Below, piece by piece: positions 52,079-62,300 of a stretch of 64,000 nt of DNA (position 1 is its first letter; every line of letters starts with the position of its first letter). Under the pieces are notes generated by a model. The model did no database searches, had not been told where the DNA came from, and was given only the letters and a program-made list of their open reading frames with translations. The stretch covers positions 114,578-178,577 of the forward strand of contig NZ_AWZV01000015.1 of assembly GCF_000472545.1 (NCBI RefSeq). Reading direction: 5' to 3'. The translations under genes were made by a program, and so were the position numbers. The stretch is from Burkholderia sp. WSM2232. GTDB taxonomy: Bacteria; Pseudomonadota; Gammaproteobacteria; Burkholderiales; Burkholderiaceae.

Positions 52079-52546
52079 ATGGGAATGGATATCATCGACC
52101 GCAAGTTGCTCGAGCTGTTGCAGGAAGACGCCACCATGCCGATAGCGGAACTGGCGCAGCGCGTGAATCTTTCGCAAACGCCATGCTGGAAGCGGCTGCA
52201 GCGTCTGAAGGAGACCGGAGTGATCCGCGCGCAAGTGGCGCTCTGCGACGCGCGCAAGCTGGGAGTGGGCACCACGGTGTTTGTCGCCGTGCGTACCAAT
52301 CAGCACACGCAGGCGTGGGCGCAGACTTTTACCCAGGCGGTGCAGGACATTCCCGAAGTGGTCGAGGTCTACCGGATGAGCGGCGAGACGGATTACCTGC
52401 TGCGCGTGGTGGTGTCCGACATCGACGACTATGACCGCGTGTACAAGCTGTTGATCGCGGCCGTGCCGCTGTACGACGTGAGTTCGAGCTTCGCGATGGA
52501 GCAGATCAAGTATTCGACGGCACTGCCGGTTCGCTATAGCGTGTGA
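52079..52546 (+). CDS. decR: Lrp/AsnC-family regulator, DecR-like
   Basis: A 155-residue regulator: HTH (DIIDRKLLELLQEDATMPIAELAQRVNLSQTPCWKRLQRLKETG in outline) plus a RAM effector domain. The C-terminus SSFAMEQIKYSTALPVRY and the HTH segment TPCWKRLQRL are very close to what I recall of E. coli DecR/YbaO, the cysteine-responsive activator of cysteine desulfidase genes. The neighbour here is instead a thiol dioxygenase on the other strand, an alternative route for disposing of excess cysteine. ATG 52079 is used; an internal ATG two codons later is possible. Confidence 0.9.
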   Translation: MGMDIIDRKLLELLQEDATMPIAELAQRVNLSQTPCWKRLQRLKETGVIRAQVALCDARKLGVGTTVFVAVRTNQHTQAWAQTFTQAVQDIPEVVEVYRMSGETDYLLRVVVSDIDDYDRVYKLLIAAVPLYDVSSSFAMEQIKYSTALPVRYSV

Positions 52547-52665
52547 GCGTCCATGCGCCGACACCGCGCATCGCTGCGGACTGCAAGGCGAGTGCAAGGC
52601 GTCCCGGCGTAGAATGCCGCCTTCTCCGCTATCTTCCGCGATTGCCTCGCGGTCCGAGCCGTCTC

Positions 52666-52893
52666 ATGAACAAACCGCCGCGCAAGAAGAACCCGACCTT
52701 GGGCATCGCCGTATTCATTGTGGTCGCGGTGCTATTGGTGATCGCCACGCTGTTCTACAACGCGATCAAGGAAAAGCGCGAGTTCGACAGCGAGAACGCA
52801 CCGGCCGCCTCGATTTCATCCGGCGCGGCCGCCGCCACGGCGACGAGCGCGGCGGCTACGGCCGCCAAACCTGCAAGCGGCACTGCCCAGTAG
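52666..52893 (+). CDS. Small membrane protein with disordered tail (75 aa)
   Basis: Begins MNKPPRKKNPTLGIAVFIVVAV, a basic N-terminus and one membrane helix (LGIAVFIVVAVLLVIATLFY), then a short charged part and an Ala/Thr/Ser-rich tail. Probably a single-pass inner-membrane protein with the N-terminus inside. No ribosome binding site better than GAGCC is seen. Unknown function. Confidence 0.55.
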   Translation: MNKPPRKKNPTLGIAVFIVVAVLLVIATLFYNAIKEKREFDSENAPAASISSGAAAATATSAAATAAKPASGTAQ

Positions 52894-53282
52894 GCCGGTT
52901 AGCGTCAACGTGCATGCCCGCGGGTGCGCTGGCGCGGGGCAGGAGGCCGAAGGCACGCGGGCAAGGCGCAAGGTTTGGGACGCGCGACCCACGAGGCGCC
53001 ACCCAAGCGGCGCAGCCAACGGGCCGCAATACATGGGCCGCAGCGCAAGAGGTGCAGTGCATGGGCCGCAGCGCACCAGGGGCAACGCATGAGCCGTAAG
53101 GCACGAGGCGCAAGCAAGCGGCGCGGAACATAGGCCTCAGCGCATCAGGCGCAACACATGGGCCACAAGGCACGAGGCGCAACGCAAGCGGCGCGGCACA
53201 TAGGCCACCGCTCATGAGCCGCAACGCATGACGAACCCTGTATCACCACCCCCGCCCGTGCGCTGCACGCGCGCGAGCCACT
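52894..53282. other. Repeat-rich gap between converging genes
   Basis: No gene. Almost the whole gap is degenerate repeats built around CATGGGCCGCA and GGCGCAACGCAAGCGGCG (see the repeat entry). Reading frames over it give only repeated Ala/Arg/Gly/Pro peptides. Confidence 0.5.
52985..53232. repeat. Degenerate repeat array
   Basis: Short units (CATGGGCCGCA, GGCACGAGGCGCAA, AAGCGGCGCGG) recur through about 250 bp. A larger near-duplicate of about 39 bp starts at 53098 and again at 53167 (69 bp apart). It lies at the junction of two converging transcripts. Confidence 0.75.
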
Positions 53283-55784
53283 TCACTGATCGGGCAGGCG
53301 AATCACGCTCGCGTCCTTGCGAATGAGCGCCGCCGCGGCAAGCATCTGTTTGCATTGATGGGCAAGCAGCTTGATGTCGTGCACCGCATCCGCGGAATAG
53401 TCCGGCGATTTTTCCGCATCGACCACCATCGTGTCGAGCTCGCGAGTGAGCACCTTGATCCGTTCGGCCTGGTCGGCGGGCGGCGCCGTACCTGCCTCGG
53501 CTTGCGTCAGATTGTCGCGCACGTGGCTTAGCGCCCGCTGTAGCGGCTGCAGCGACACACTGTCGGCCTGTTGCGCGGATGTGCGCAGAAGAGGCGCAGC
53601 CGCCGTGATCTGCGAGGCGAGCACGTGGCTGCGCACGAGCAACCCGTTGAGCTCGGGCACGAACTTCTGCGCTGACTTCGGTTCGAGCATCATCCGCTGA
53701 AAGGCCTGACCGAGGTTCGCGAACGCTACGTGCACATTCTTGCGCGCGAGGCGGTAACGATAGTCGCGATCGAGCGCCGTCGCGGCCGCAGCGGCTGCGG
53801 CGGACGCGCCGGCGACAGGCTTTGCTGCCGTCGGATTGCTGATCGCCGTCACAGCGGTGGCGGCGAGCGTGTTTTCCGCGGCGCTCGCCGCCGGGCTTGC
53901 GGCTGCATTTGCCGCTGCATTTGCCCCTGCACCTGCACCCGCCGCGCCCATCGGCCTGTTCGCCGCAGCCAACGCAGGCTTGCCCAACTCGACCGCGGCA
54001 TCCGCCATAGCTGCGAGCGGCGCCCGCGCGCCCGCCTCGGTCACCGTAGCGACCACAGCGGCGGCCGGTTTGCCGCTCCACCACCAGCTCGCTTCGAGGA
54101 ACTGCCGCGTCGCGCTGATCACGTTGTTGACGAGCTTACCCATCAAGCGATATTCCCAGTACGGGAACAGGTGGCTCGCGGCAATCGCGATCGCGCAGCC
54201 CACCACGGTGTCGATCGCGCGCTCGCCGATAATCCGCATGCTGCCGGGCGCGAGCAGATGGAACATCAGCAGCACATACGAGGATGTGAACACCACGCTC
54301 GCGGTGTAGTTAAAGAGCAGCAGGCTGTAGCTCATCACCATCGACGCGAACATCACCACCAGCAGAATGTGCGGTTCCTTTACGAAGATCATCAGCGCGA
54401 TGCTCGCCGCACAGCCAATCAGCGTGCCCACGATCCGCTGGCCGTTGCGCTGCTTGGTGAGCGAATAGCCGGGCTTCAGAATGATGACCGTGGTCATCAC
54501 GATCCAGTATGCGTTCGTGAGCGGCAGCAGGCGGCCGAGCCAGAAGCCGACCGCCACGGCGATCGTCACGCGCAACGCGTGGCGGAAGCTCGGCGAGGCC
54601 ATCGTCAGATTCGAGAAAATCTGGCCGAACGGCACGCGGCGGCTCGAGACGAAGCGGTTCAGCGCCTGGTCGAGGCGCAGTTCGGTTTCGGTGTTGCGCG
54701 GATCGCCCGAGAGGCTCCTGCGCATCTTGTCGATCAGACGCGTGGCGCTCCAGATGCGGCGGAACGTGGACGACACCGCCGAATAGGCCTCGGGATTCTT
54801 CGCCGGCAATTCCTGCTTGCGCATGACTTCGATCTCGAACTCAATTGCGCGCAGTTCGGCTTTCACGTTCACGCGTGTGCGCGGCGCGTGGTTCTGCAGT
54901 ACCGCGAGTCCGATTTCCTCCAGGTCCGCGGCGGCCTTGCGGATCAGGTCGCGATAGAACACCAGCAGGTCCGTGCCGCCGAAGGTGTTGCGCACGAGCG
55001 GGTAGTCGGTATGCGCGCCCACGAACAACTCGTGCAGATCCACGGTGTTGATGAACAGGTTGAACAGCATTGCGCGCCGCGGCTCGAGCTTGCCGCTTTT
55101 CAGCTTCGGCAGATTGCGCAGCACGATGTCGCGCGCTGCGTCCTGCCTCTCCACCGCGGCGATCTGCTTGTCGACGAGATTGCGGTAGCACTCGTCGAGG
55201 TCGTTGTCGAGGTCGTAAAAAGCGGCGCGCGCGAGCAGATAGTCGGCGCACGCAAAGACGCTTTCAGCGAGCGCCTGCTGCTCGATGCGATGCATCATCC
55301 AGCGACTCACGGCAGTGGACCAGTACGTGTACCAGAGACCGCCGACGAGAATCCACGACGCATTGACGAGCGCCTGCACCGGAGTGAAATGCTCCTCCAG
55401 CGTCATGATCATCATGAAGAGCGTGGCGAAACTGATCTGCGGCCAGCGGTTGCCGTACACCACGATCAGCGAGAGCAGGAACGTGAGCGGCACCACGGTG
55501 CACCACAGCGCCACCGGGTTCACGGTGGCGAGGCCGGTGGCGAGCGCGGCCAGAAAACCGATCACCGAGCACGCCAGCATCTCGTTGTGCTTGTACTTCA
55601 GCGGGCCGGGCATGTCGACGACGCATGCGCCGAGCGCGCCCGTCGCGATCGTGAAGCCGAGCTCGCGATTGTTGAACACGATCAGGCACAGCACCGCTGG
55701 TAGGGACACGCCGACCGCGATGCGCAGGCCGCCATAAAAATACTGGCTGTAGACGAATTTTTTTATTTCGACTGAGTAGCGCAT
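53283..55784 (-). CDS. YccS-like FUSC-family membrane protein with Ala-rich insert
   Basis: An 833-residue inner-membrane protein, YccS/YhfK-type FUSC family. The N-terminal membrane bundle (about residues 15-160; VYSQYFYGGLRIAVGVSLPAVLC, DMPGPLKYKHNEMLA) is followed by a cytoplasmic helical domain (~165-400), and a second membrane bundle (~405-530; GFWLGRLLPLTNAYWIVMTTVIILKPGYSLTKQRNGQRIVGT in outline), then a cytoplasmic C-terminal domain. Residues ~565-675 are an Ala-rich low-complexity stretch with many AAA runs, not typical of the family, probably disordered. ATG 55784 is used, as family homology starts MRYSVEIKKF. It is divergent from recC. Transported compound unknown. Confidence 0.88.
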   Translation of the reverse strand: MRYSVEIKKFVYSQYFYGGLRIAVGVSLPAVLCLIVFNNRELGFTIATGALGACVVDMPGPLKYKHNEMLACSVIGFLAALATGLATVNPVALWCTVVPLTFLLSLIVVYGNRWPQISFATLFMMIMTLEEHFTPVQALVNASWILVGGLWYTYWSTAVSRWMMHRIEQQALAESVFACADYLLARAAFYDLDNDLDECYRNLVDKQIAAVERQDAARDIVLRNLPKLKSGKLEPRRAMLFNLFINTVDLHELFVGAHTDYPLVRNTFGGTDLLVFYRDLIRKAAADLEEIGLAVLQNHAPRTRVNVKAELRAIEFEIEVMRKQELPAKNPEAYSAVSSTFRRIWSATRLIDKMRRSLSGDPRNTETELRLDQALNRFVSSRRVPFGQIFSNLTMASPSFRHALRVTIAVAVGFWLGRLLPLTNAYWIVMTTVIILKPGYSLTKQRNGQRIVGTLIGCAASIALMIFVKEPHILLVVMFASMVMSYSLLLFNYTASVVFTSSYVLLMFHLLAPGSMRIIGERAIDTVVGCAIAIAASHLFPYWEYRLMGKLVNNVISATRQFLEASWWWSGKPAAAVVATVTEAGARAPLAAMADAAVELGKPALAAANRPMGAAGAGAGANAAANAAASPAASAAENTLAATAVTAISNPTAAKPVAGASAAAAAAATALDRDYRYRLARKNVHVAFANLGQAFQRMMLEPKSAQKFVPELNGLLVRSHVLASQITAAAPLLRTSAQQADSVSLQPLQRALSHVRDNLTQAEAGTAPPADQAERIKVLTRELDTMVVDAEKSPDYSADAVHDIKLLAHQCKQMLAAAALIRKDASVIRLPDQ

Positions 55785-56007
55785 CGACTGCCTGGTTTTA
55801 TTCACTGACAAAAGCCGTGGAAGGCACAAGCTCGCGGACAGCCGCAAAACTGCCGACGAGTCTAACTGATTTTGTGTCTGATCTGACCTCGTCCATTCGG
55901 CCAGGTTCTGCGCGACGAGCGGCTTTGTTATGCTGTCGCTTCAATGTCTGCCGCGGCCCGCGCGTTTGTCGCGAACGCGGCAAAGCCACGCCGCCTTGCC
56001 GGGACCC

Positions 56008-59000
56008 ATGCTTCAGATCTTCTATTCGAACCGTTATGAAACGCTTGTCGGGGCACTGCTCGACGATCTCGGGCAAGCGCCGTCCGACCCATGGACCGCG
56101 CAGCCCGTGATCGTCCCGAGCGCAGCCGTGCGGCGGCGGCTCGAACTGGACATCGCCGCGCGCCAGGGCATCTGCGCGAACGTCGGCTTCGGTTATCTCG
56201 CGCAATGGCTGTGGGCGCAGATCGGCGGCGTGATCGAAGTGCCGCGCCATTCGCCGTTCGCGCCGGACCGGCTCGTGTGGCGTTGTTACCGGCTGCTGGG
56301 CAGCGAAGACCCGGCATTGCCGTGGAATGCGTCGCCGCGTCTTCGCACGTATCTGGACGCGGCCGATCCGTCCATGCGTTATGAACTCGCGCGCCGCGTC
56401 GCCACGGTGCTCGACCACTATCTGACCTATCGCCCCGAATGGCTGCTGCAATGGCAAAAGGGTGGTTCGATTTTCGCGAGCGGCGCTGCCGATGACACGG
56501 GTCCGCGCCTCATCGGCGCAAGCGAGGCCGCGCGTGAGGACGAACGCTGGCAGGCGGCGTTGTGGCGCGCCGTGCTCACAGAACTCGCCGGCGACGCACG
56601 AACGCCCGCGGCCGCGCTGCCGCCTGCCTACCGGTTTCTCGACGAGATCGTCACGCTCGACCTCGATGCGATTGCAAACGCGAACTGGCCCGAAGCGGTG
56701 AGCGTGTTCGCGCTGCCCACCATGCCGCCGTTGCATATTGCCTTGCTGCGTGCGTTGTCGCGTTGGGTGGACGTGCGTCTGTACGTGATGAATCCGTGCC
56801 GCGAATTCTGGTTCGACGTGGTGAGCGAAGGCCGCAAGGAAGCGCTCGACGCAGCCGGTCAGCTCGATTATCAGGAAGTGGGTCATCCGCTGCTTGCCGA
56901 ATGGGGCCGTCAAACGCAGGCGCAGCTGCACATGCTGCATGAACTCACCGAAAGCGCGGCCTCGCGCGAGACCGGCGACTTCACTGAAAATCCCGAACCC
57001 AGCTGGCTGGCCGCCGTGCAGAACGGCATTCTCGATTTGCGTTCTGAAACGCAGACGGACGAATTGCCTTGTGAGCACGGCATTGAAGTTCATGTGTGCC
57101 ACAGCCTGTCGCGTCAGCTGGAAGTGCTGCACGATCGATTGCTTGGGTGGTTCGACGAATTCGACGACCTGCAGCCGTCCGACGTGCTGGTCGCGGTATC
57201 CGATCTGGCTGCGGCCGGTCCGCTGATCGACGCGGTGTTCGGCACGACGCCGGCCGGCGACACGCGCCGCATACCGTACCGGATTACCGGCTTGCCGCCT
57301 TCGCAGGCCAATCCGGTTGCGCGTCTGTTGCTCGACTGGCTCGCGCTGCCCGAGCGCAGCGTCGGCGCGCCGGATCTGATCGAGTGGCTGCGCGTCGACG
57401 CGGTCGCGGTGCGTTACGGCATCGACGCTGGTTCGCTCGAAGCGGCGCAGGAATGGCTGGCGGCGGCCGGCGCGCGGCGCGGGCTGGCGCCGCAAGAGCC
57501 GAGCGGCGAACACGTGCCGGTGCCGCGCCACACGCTCGCCGATGCGCTCACCCGTTTGTACCTGGGCTATGCGATGCCCGATGGCGGCGAGCCGGTGGAT
57601 GCCTGGCTGCCGGTCGCGGGGGCGGATGGCTCTGACGCGGAACTGCTCGGCCGTCTGTCGCGTTTCGTCGACGACATCGACACCTTCGCGAGCCGTTGCG
57701 CGAGCGAACAGACACCTGGGCAGTGGACCCAGTTGCTGCTCGAAACGCTCGCGCAGTGTTTCGACGGCGGCGTGGAGTTCGCGGAGTCGCTTGCCGCGCT
57801 GCGCGACGCGATCGACAAGATGAGCGACGCTATGCAGGCCGGCGCGCGCGAAGTCACGATGCCCGCAGCAGTGGTGCGCGGCGCGCTTGCAGAGGCGCTC
57901 GACGATCCCGCGCGCGGCGGCGTGCCTTGGGGCAGCGTGACCTTCTCGTCGCTCACCAGTCTGCGGGGCTTGCCCTACCGCGTTGTCTGTCTGCTCGGCA
58001 TGGGCGACGGCGTGCTGCCGAGCCTCGCGCGTGCCGACGAGTTCGACCTGATGGCCGCCTTCGGCAAGGCCGGCGACAGACAGCGCCGCGACGACGAGCG
58101 CAATCTCTTTCTCGATCTGCTGCTTGCCGCACGCAGCCGTCTTTTTATCGCTTATACGGGGCGCAGCATTCGCGACAATGCGCCATTGCCGCCGGCTGCG
58201 CTCGTCGACGAGCTGCTCGATTATCTGGCGCAGGTGTCGGCGGGCGAGGGTGCGAGTCCCGCGCAGGTCGACGAGGCGCGCCGCGCGTTCATTGTCGATC
58301 ATCCGCTGCAGGCGTTCGCATCCGAGTATTTCGCGGCGCAACCCGAGCTTTTCACGTACGACGCCGATCGCGCCGAGCTCGCCACCTTGCTGGCCGCGCC
58401 GCCGCAGAAAAGCGCCGCGCCGTTCTTCGACGAGCCGCTCCCGCCGGAAGAGGCGGCGCCCGTCGCGTTCGACGATTTCGTGCGCTTCTGGCGTCATCCG
58501 GCGCGCGCGCTGCTGCGCGATCGCCTAGGCATTGTGTTGTCGGACGCGCAAGGCGAGTTGCTCGACACGGAGCCGTTCGAACTGGACTATGCGGGGCGAG
58601 ATGCATTGGCCGAGCGTCTGTTGCCGGTGCTGCTCGATACGGACAGCGAAGACGGCGAGCTCGTGTTCGAGCGCGTGCGGCGCGTGGCCGAGGCGAGTCC
58701 CGAATTGCCTGGCGGTGCAACCGGCGCCGTGTGGCGCGCGCGCGAACTGGGCGCGTTGCGGCAACTGGCCGACAGCGTGCGCCGCGAGGTGGAGTTGGGT
58801 GTGGAGCGACTGCCGTTCGTGCTGGAGGTCGTGCCGCGCTGGCCCGCTCGCGCCGAGCTGGCGGGCGAGCTCTTCGGCCGCCACGACGAAGCGCTTCGCG
58901 AAGCTGCACAAGCGCCGCTGCAACTGCACGGCACGTTGAATCTGCTGACGGGAAGCGGACAAGTGATCTTTCGCTATGCCAAACCCACCGCGCGCGACTA

Positions 59001-59385
59001 CCTCTCTGCCTGGCTTGCGCATCTCGCCTATTGCGCGGCGCTGCCGGATGGTCCGCGCCGCACGGTCTGGCATGGCAGCGGCGAGAGCTTTGAGCTCGCG
59101 CCGGTTGCAGCACCGCTTGACGAACTCGCGCCGCTCGTCGCGCTTTTCAACGCAGGGCGCAGACTGCCGCTGCGCTTCTTCCCGAAAAGCGCGTGGGCCA
59201 AGGTGAGCGAGAGCGACTCGGCGGCGCAGGGGGTATGGATCAACGACCGCGTGCGCGGCGAGTCGGACGACCCGGCTTTGCGCATTGCGCTGCGAGGCAC
59301 GCCCCTTACGCTCGAAGAACCGTTCGGCAGTCTCGCGTCCATTGTATTCAAGCCGTTGCTGCAGCATCTGCGGAGCGCCTCATGA
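56008..59385 (+). CDS. recC: RecC subunit of exonuclease V
   Basis: The 1125-residue gamma subunit of RecBCD, which splits DNA ends and recognises Chi. It starts MLQIFYSNRYETLVGALLDDLG, the exact family N-terminus. Seen: VIVPSAAVRRRLELDIAARQGICANVGFGYLAQWLW, YRPEWLLQWQKG, VHVCHSLSRQLEVLHDRLL, VTFSSLTSLRGLPYRVVCLLGMGDGVLPS, and RQRRDDERNLFLDLLLAARSRLFIAYTGRS, conserved motifs (quoted in part) of inactivated helicase domains. The length matches E. coli RecC. Its stop overlaps the recB start by four bases (ATGA), so recC, recB and recD form one coupled operon, and RecC is made first. Confidence 0.95.
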   Translation: MLQIFYSNRYETLVGALLDDLGQAPSDPWTAQPVIVPSAAVRRRLELDIAARQGICANVGFGYLAQWLWAQIGGVIEVPRHSPFAPDRLVWRCYRLLGSEDPALPWNASPRLRTYLDAADPSMRYELARRVATVLDHYLTYRPEWLLQWQKGGSIFASGAADDTGPRLIGASEAAREDERWQAALWRAVLTELAGDARTPAAALPPAYRFLDEIVTLDLDAIANANWPEAVSVFALPTMPPLHIALLRALSRWVDVRLYVMNPCREFWFDVVSEGRKEALDAAGQLDYQEVGHPLLAEWGRQTQAQLHMLHELTESAASRETGDFTENPEPSWLAAVQNGILDLRSETQTDELPCEHGIEVHVCHSLSRQLEVLHDRLLGWFDEFDDLQPSDVLVAVSDLAAAGPLIDAVFGTTPAGDTRRIPYRITGLPPSQANPVARLLLDWLALPERSVGAPDLIEWLRVDAVAVRYGIDAGSLEAAQEWLAAAGARRGLAPQEPSGEHVPVPRHTLADALTRLYLGYAMPDGGEPVDAWLPVAGADGSDAELLGRLSRFVDDIDTFASRCASEQTPGQWTQLLLETLAQCFDGGVEFAESLAALRDAIDKMSDAMQAGAREVTMPAAVVRGALAEALDDPARGGVPWGSVTFSSLTSLRGLPYRVVCLLGMGDGVLPSLARADEFDLMAAFGKAGDRQRRDDERNLFLDLLLAARSRLFIAYTGRSIRDNAPLPPAALVDELLDYLAQVSAGEGASPAQVDEARRAFIVDHPLQAFASEYFAAQPELFTYDADRAELATLLAAPPQKSAAPFFDEPLPPEEAAPVAFDDFVRFWRHPARALLRDRLGIVLSDAQGELLDTEPFELDYAGRDALAERLLPVLLDTDSEDGELVFERVRRVAEASPELPGGATGAVWRARELGALRQLADSVRREVELGVERLPFVLEVVPRWPARAELAGELFGRHDEALREAAQAPLQLHGTLNLLTGSGQVIFRYAKPTARDYLSAWLAHLAYCAALPDGPRRTVWHGSGESFELAPVAAPLDELAPLVALFNAGRRLPLRFFPKSAWAKVSESDSAAQGVWINDRVRGESDDPALRIALRGTPLTLEEPFGSLASIVFKPLLQHLRSAS

Positions 59386-62300
59386 GCGCGTTGCATCGTC
59401 ATGCGCCGGTCGCCGAAGAGCTCGACGTCTTCGCGTGTTCGCTCGAGGGCGTCAATCAGATCGAGGCGTCGGCGGGAACCGGCAAGACCTGGAACATCTG
59501 TGCGCTCTACGTGCGCCTGCTACTCGAAAAGAATCTGAAGGCCGATCAGATTCTCGTCGTAACTTTCACGAAGGCCGCGACCGCAGAACTGCACGAGCGC
59601 ATTCGCGGGCGTCTTGCCGAGCTGCACCGCGCAATCGAAATGGACGACGACGGCGGCGATCCGTTCATCCGCCGGCTGTTCGAAACGACGCTTGCACCAG
59701 AGCGCGGCGTCGACCGCGAGGCTGCGCTGAAGGTCGTGCGCCGCGCGCTGCGCACCTTCGACCAGGCGGCGATCCACACGATCCACGCGTTCTGCCAGCG
59801 CGCGCTGCAGGAGGCGCCCTTCGCGGCCGCCATGCCGTTCGCGTTCGAAATGGAAGCCGACGACGCCGCGTTGCGCTTCGAAATGGCGGCCGATTTCTGG
59901 CGCGAGCAGATCGAGCCGGTCGCGCACGCGCATCCTGCTTTTGCCGCGTGGCTGGTGGCGAGGCGCGCAGGCCCCGCGTCGCTGGACGAACAGCTTGCGC
60001 GACGTTTGAAGAAGCCGTTGGCCCAATTGCGCTGGGGAACCGCGGGCGCCGAGGCGGGCGCCGATCCGCAAGCCAGTTTCGACGCTGCGTGCGAGCTGTG
60101 GCACGCGGAGCGCGATGCGATTGTGAGCCTGCTCGCCGACGCGCAGGACCGCTTGAGCAAGACCTCTCACAAGCCCGATCACGTGAGCGCCGCGATTGCC
60201 GCGTGGACCGAGTATTTCGCGCAAGGCGATTGCCATGCGCCGCCGCCGCGCGCCGCCCTCAAGCTGACGGCTTCGGCGCTGAAGAAGGCCACGCGGGTCA
60301 AGTTCGATCCGCCCGAGCATGCGTTCTTCGAACACGCCGAAGCGCTCGCCGCAGCCGTCGTCGCGGCAGAAGCGGCGCAGCGCGCGCGCTGGCTTGGCCT
60401 GGTGCAGATCTGGCTCGACTATGCGCCTGCCGAACTGGTGGCGCGCAAGCGTACGCGTCGCGTCGTTTCGTTCGACGATCTGCTGTCGAACCTGTATCGG
60501 GCTCTTGCCGCGCACCCGTGGTTGGCCGAGGCATTGCGCGCACGTTATCCGGCCGCCCTGATCGACGAGTTCCAGGATACAGATCCGCTGCAGTTCGCGA
60601 TCTTCAGCCGCATTTTCGCGCCGGCAGGGCCGCTCTTTCTGGTGGGCGACCCGAAGCAGGCCATTTACAGTTTTCGCGCGGCCGATCTGCATACCTATCT
60701 GGCCGCGCGCGAGTCGGCGTCGGCGCGTTATACGCTCGCCGTCAATCAGCGTTCGACGGCGCCCATCGTCGAAGCTTGCAATCGCATTTTCGAAGCGAAT
60801 CCGCAGGCCTTCGTGCTGCAGGGGCTCGACTATCAGCCGGTGCGCGCGGGCGAACGCCGCAGGCCGCCTTTCTCCGATCCCCATGCTGGCGAGGGCGACT
60901 TCCGCATCTGGCTATTGCCGCCCGGCGAGCGCGCGCTGACCAAGCGCGAGGCACAGCGCGAAGCGAGCGAAGCGTGCGCGGCCGAGATCGTGCGGCTGTT
61001 GCGCGGCGCGCGGGAGGGCACCGTGGCGATCGGCGACGCGCCGCTCGCGCCCGGCAATATCGCGGTCCTCGTGCAAACGCACAAGCAGGGCAGTCTGATC
61101 AAACGGGTGCTGGCGGCGTGGGGCGTCGGCAGTGTGGAGCTGGCGCAGGCCTCGGTATTTGCAACGCCGGACGCGGAGCAGATCGAGCGCGTGCTCGCCG
61201 CTGTCGACACGCCGGGCGACCTGCGCCGTCTGCGCGCTGCGCTTGCAACGGACTGGCTCGGACTCGACGCCGCCGCGCTCTGGCGTCTCGAACAGGTTGC
61301 CGACGCGCCCGCTGTCGCCAACGACCCCGCGCATGCCGCCGACGCAATGGGCTGGGTCGAGCGCTTCTCGCGCTATCGCACGCTCTGGCACGAGCGCGGC
61401 TTTGCCGTGATGTGGCGCACGCTGATGCGCGAACTGCGCGTCGCGCAACGGCTCGTCGCCGCGCCGGACGGCGAGCGGCGTCTGACCAACGTCAATCATC
61501 TTGCCGAACTCGTGCAGGCGCGCGCAGCTACGCAGCCGGGCATTGCGCCGACCTTGCGCTGGCTCGCCGCGCAACGCGCCCAGGGCGGCGGCGAAGAAGC
61601 GCAGTTGCGGCTCGAGTCCGACCGCAACCTCGTGCAGATCGTCACTGTGCACAAGTCGAAGGGACTCGAATATGCGGTCGTGTTCTGTCCGTTTCTCAAC
61701 GACGGCGGGTTGCGCGAGCCGCCTTCGTCGGGTTTGCCGGACGCACGCGAGTATCACGACGACGGCGGCGGTGCAGTGCTGCACTACGGCTGCGACGACG
61801 AGGAGGCGGAGCGCGCGGCCCGTCACGCCGCGCGCGAGCAGGCGGCCGAACGGGCGCGGCTCGTCTATGTCGCGCTCACGCGCGCGGTGTACCGGTGTTA
61901 TCTGGTCGCGGGCACCTATCTGTCGTCGCGCTCGACGAAGGAATCGCGACGCAGCGTATTGAACTGGCTGGTGGCCGGCAGTGGCCATGAGTTCGACGGC
62001 TGGCTCGCCGAGCCGCCGGACGAAGCAGCGTTGTCGGCGCGCTGGCAGGCGCTCGCGGGCGGACCCATTGCTTTGCAGCCGCTGCCAAAGGTGGAGCGAC
62101 GCGTGCCGCTCGAGAGCATGCTGGAAAGCGGCGTGCACAAACGCGCCCGCGCGAGTCGCCGGGCCTTGCGCGATCAGTGGCGCATGGCGAGTTTTAGCGG
62201 GCTGATCGCCGCGGGCAACAAGGCCGAAGAAGCTCAGACGCCGCTCGAAGAAGTGCGCCCGGATCACGACGAACTGGCCGATGCGCTAGCGGCGACGCCG

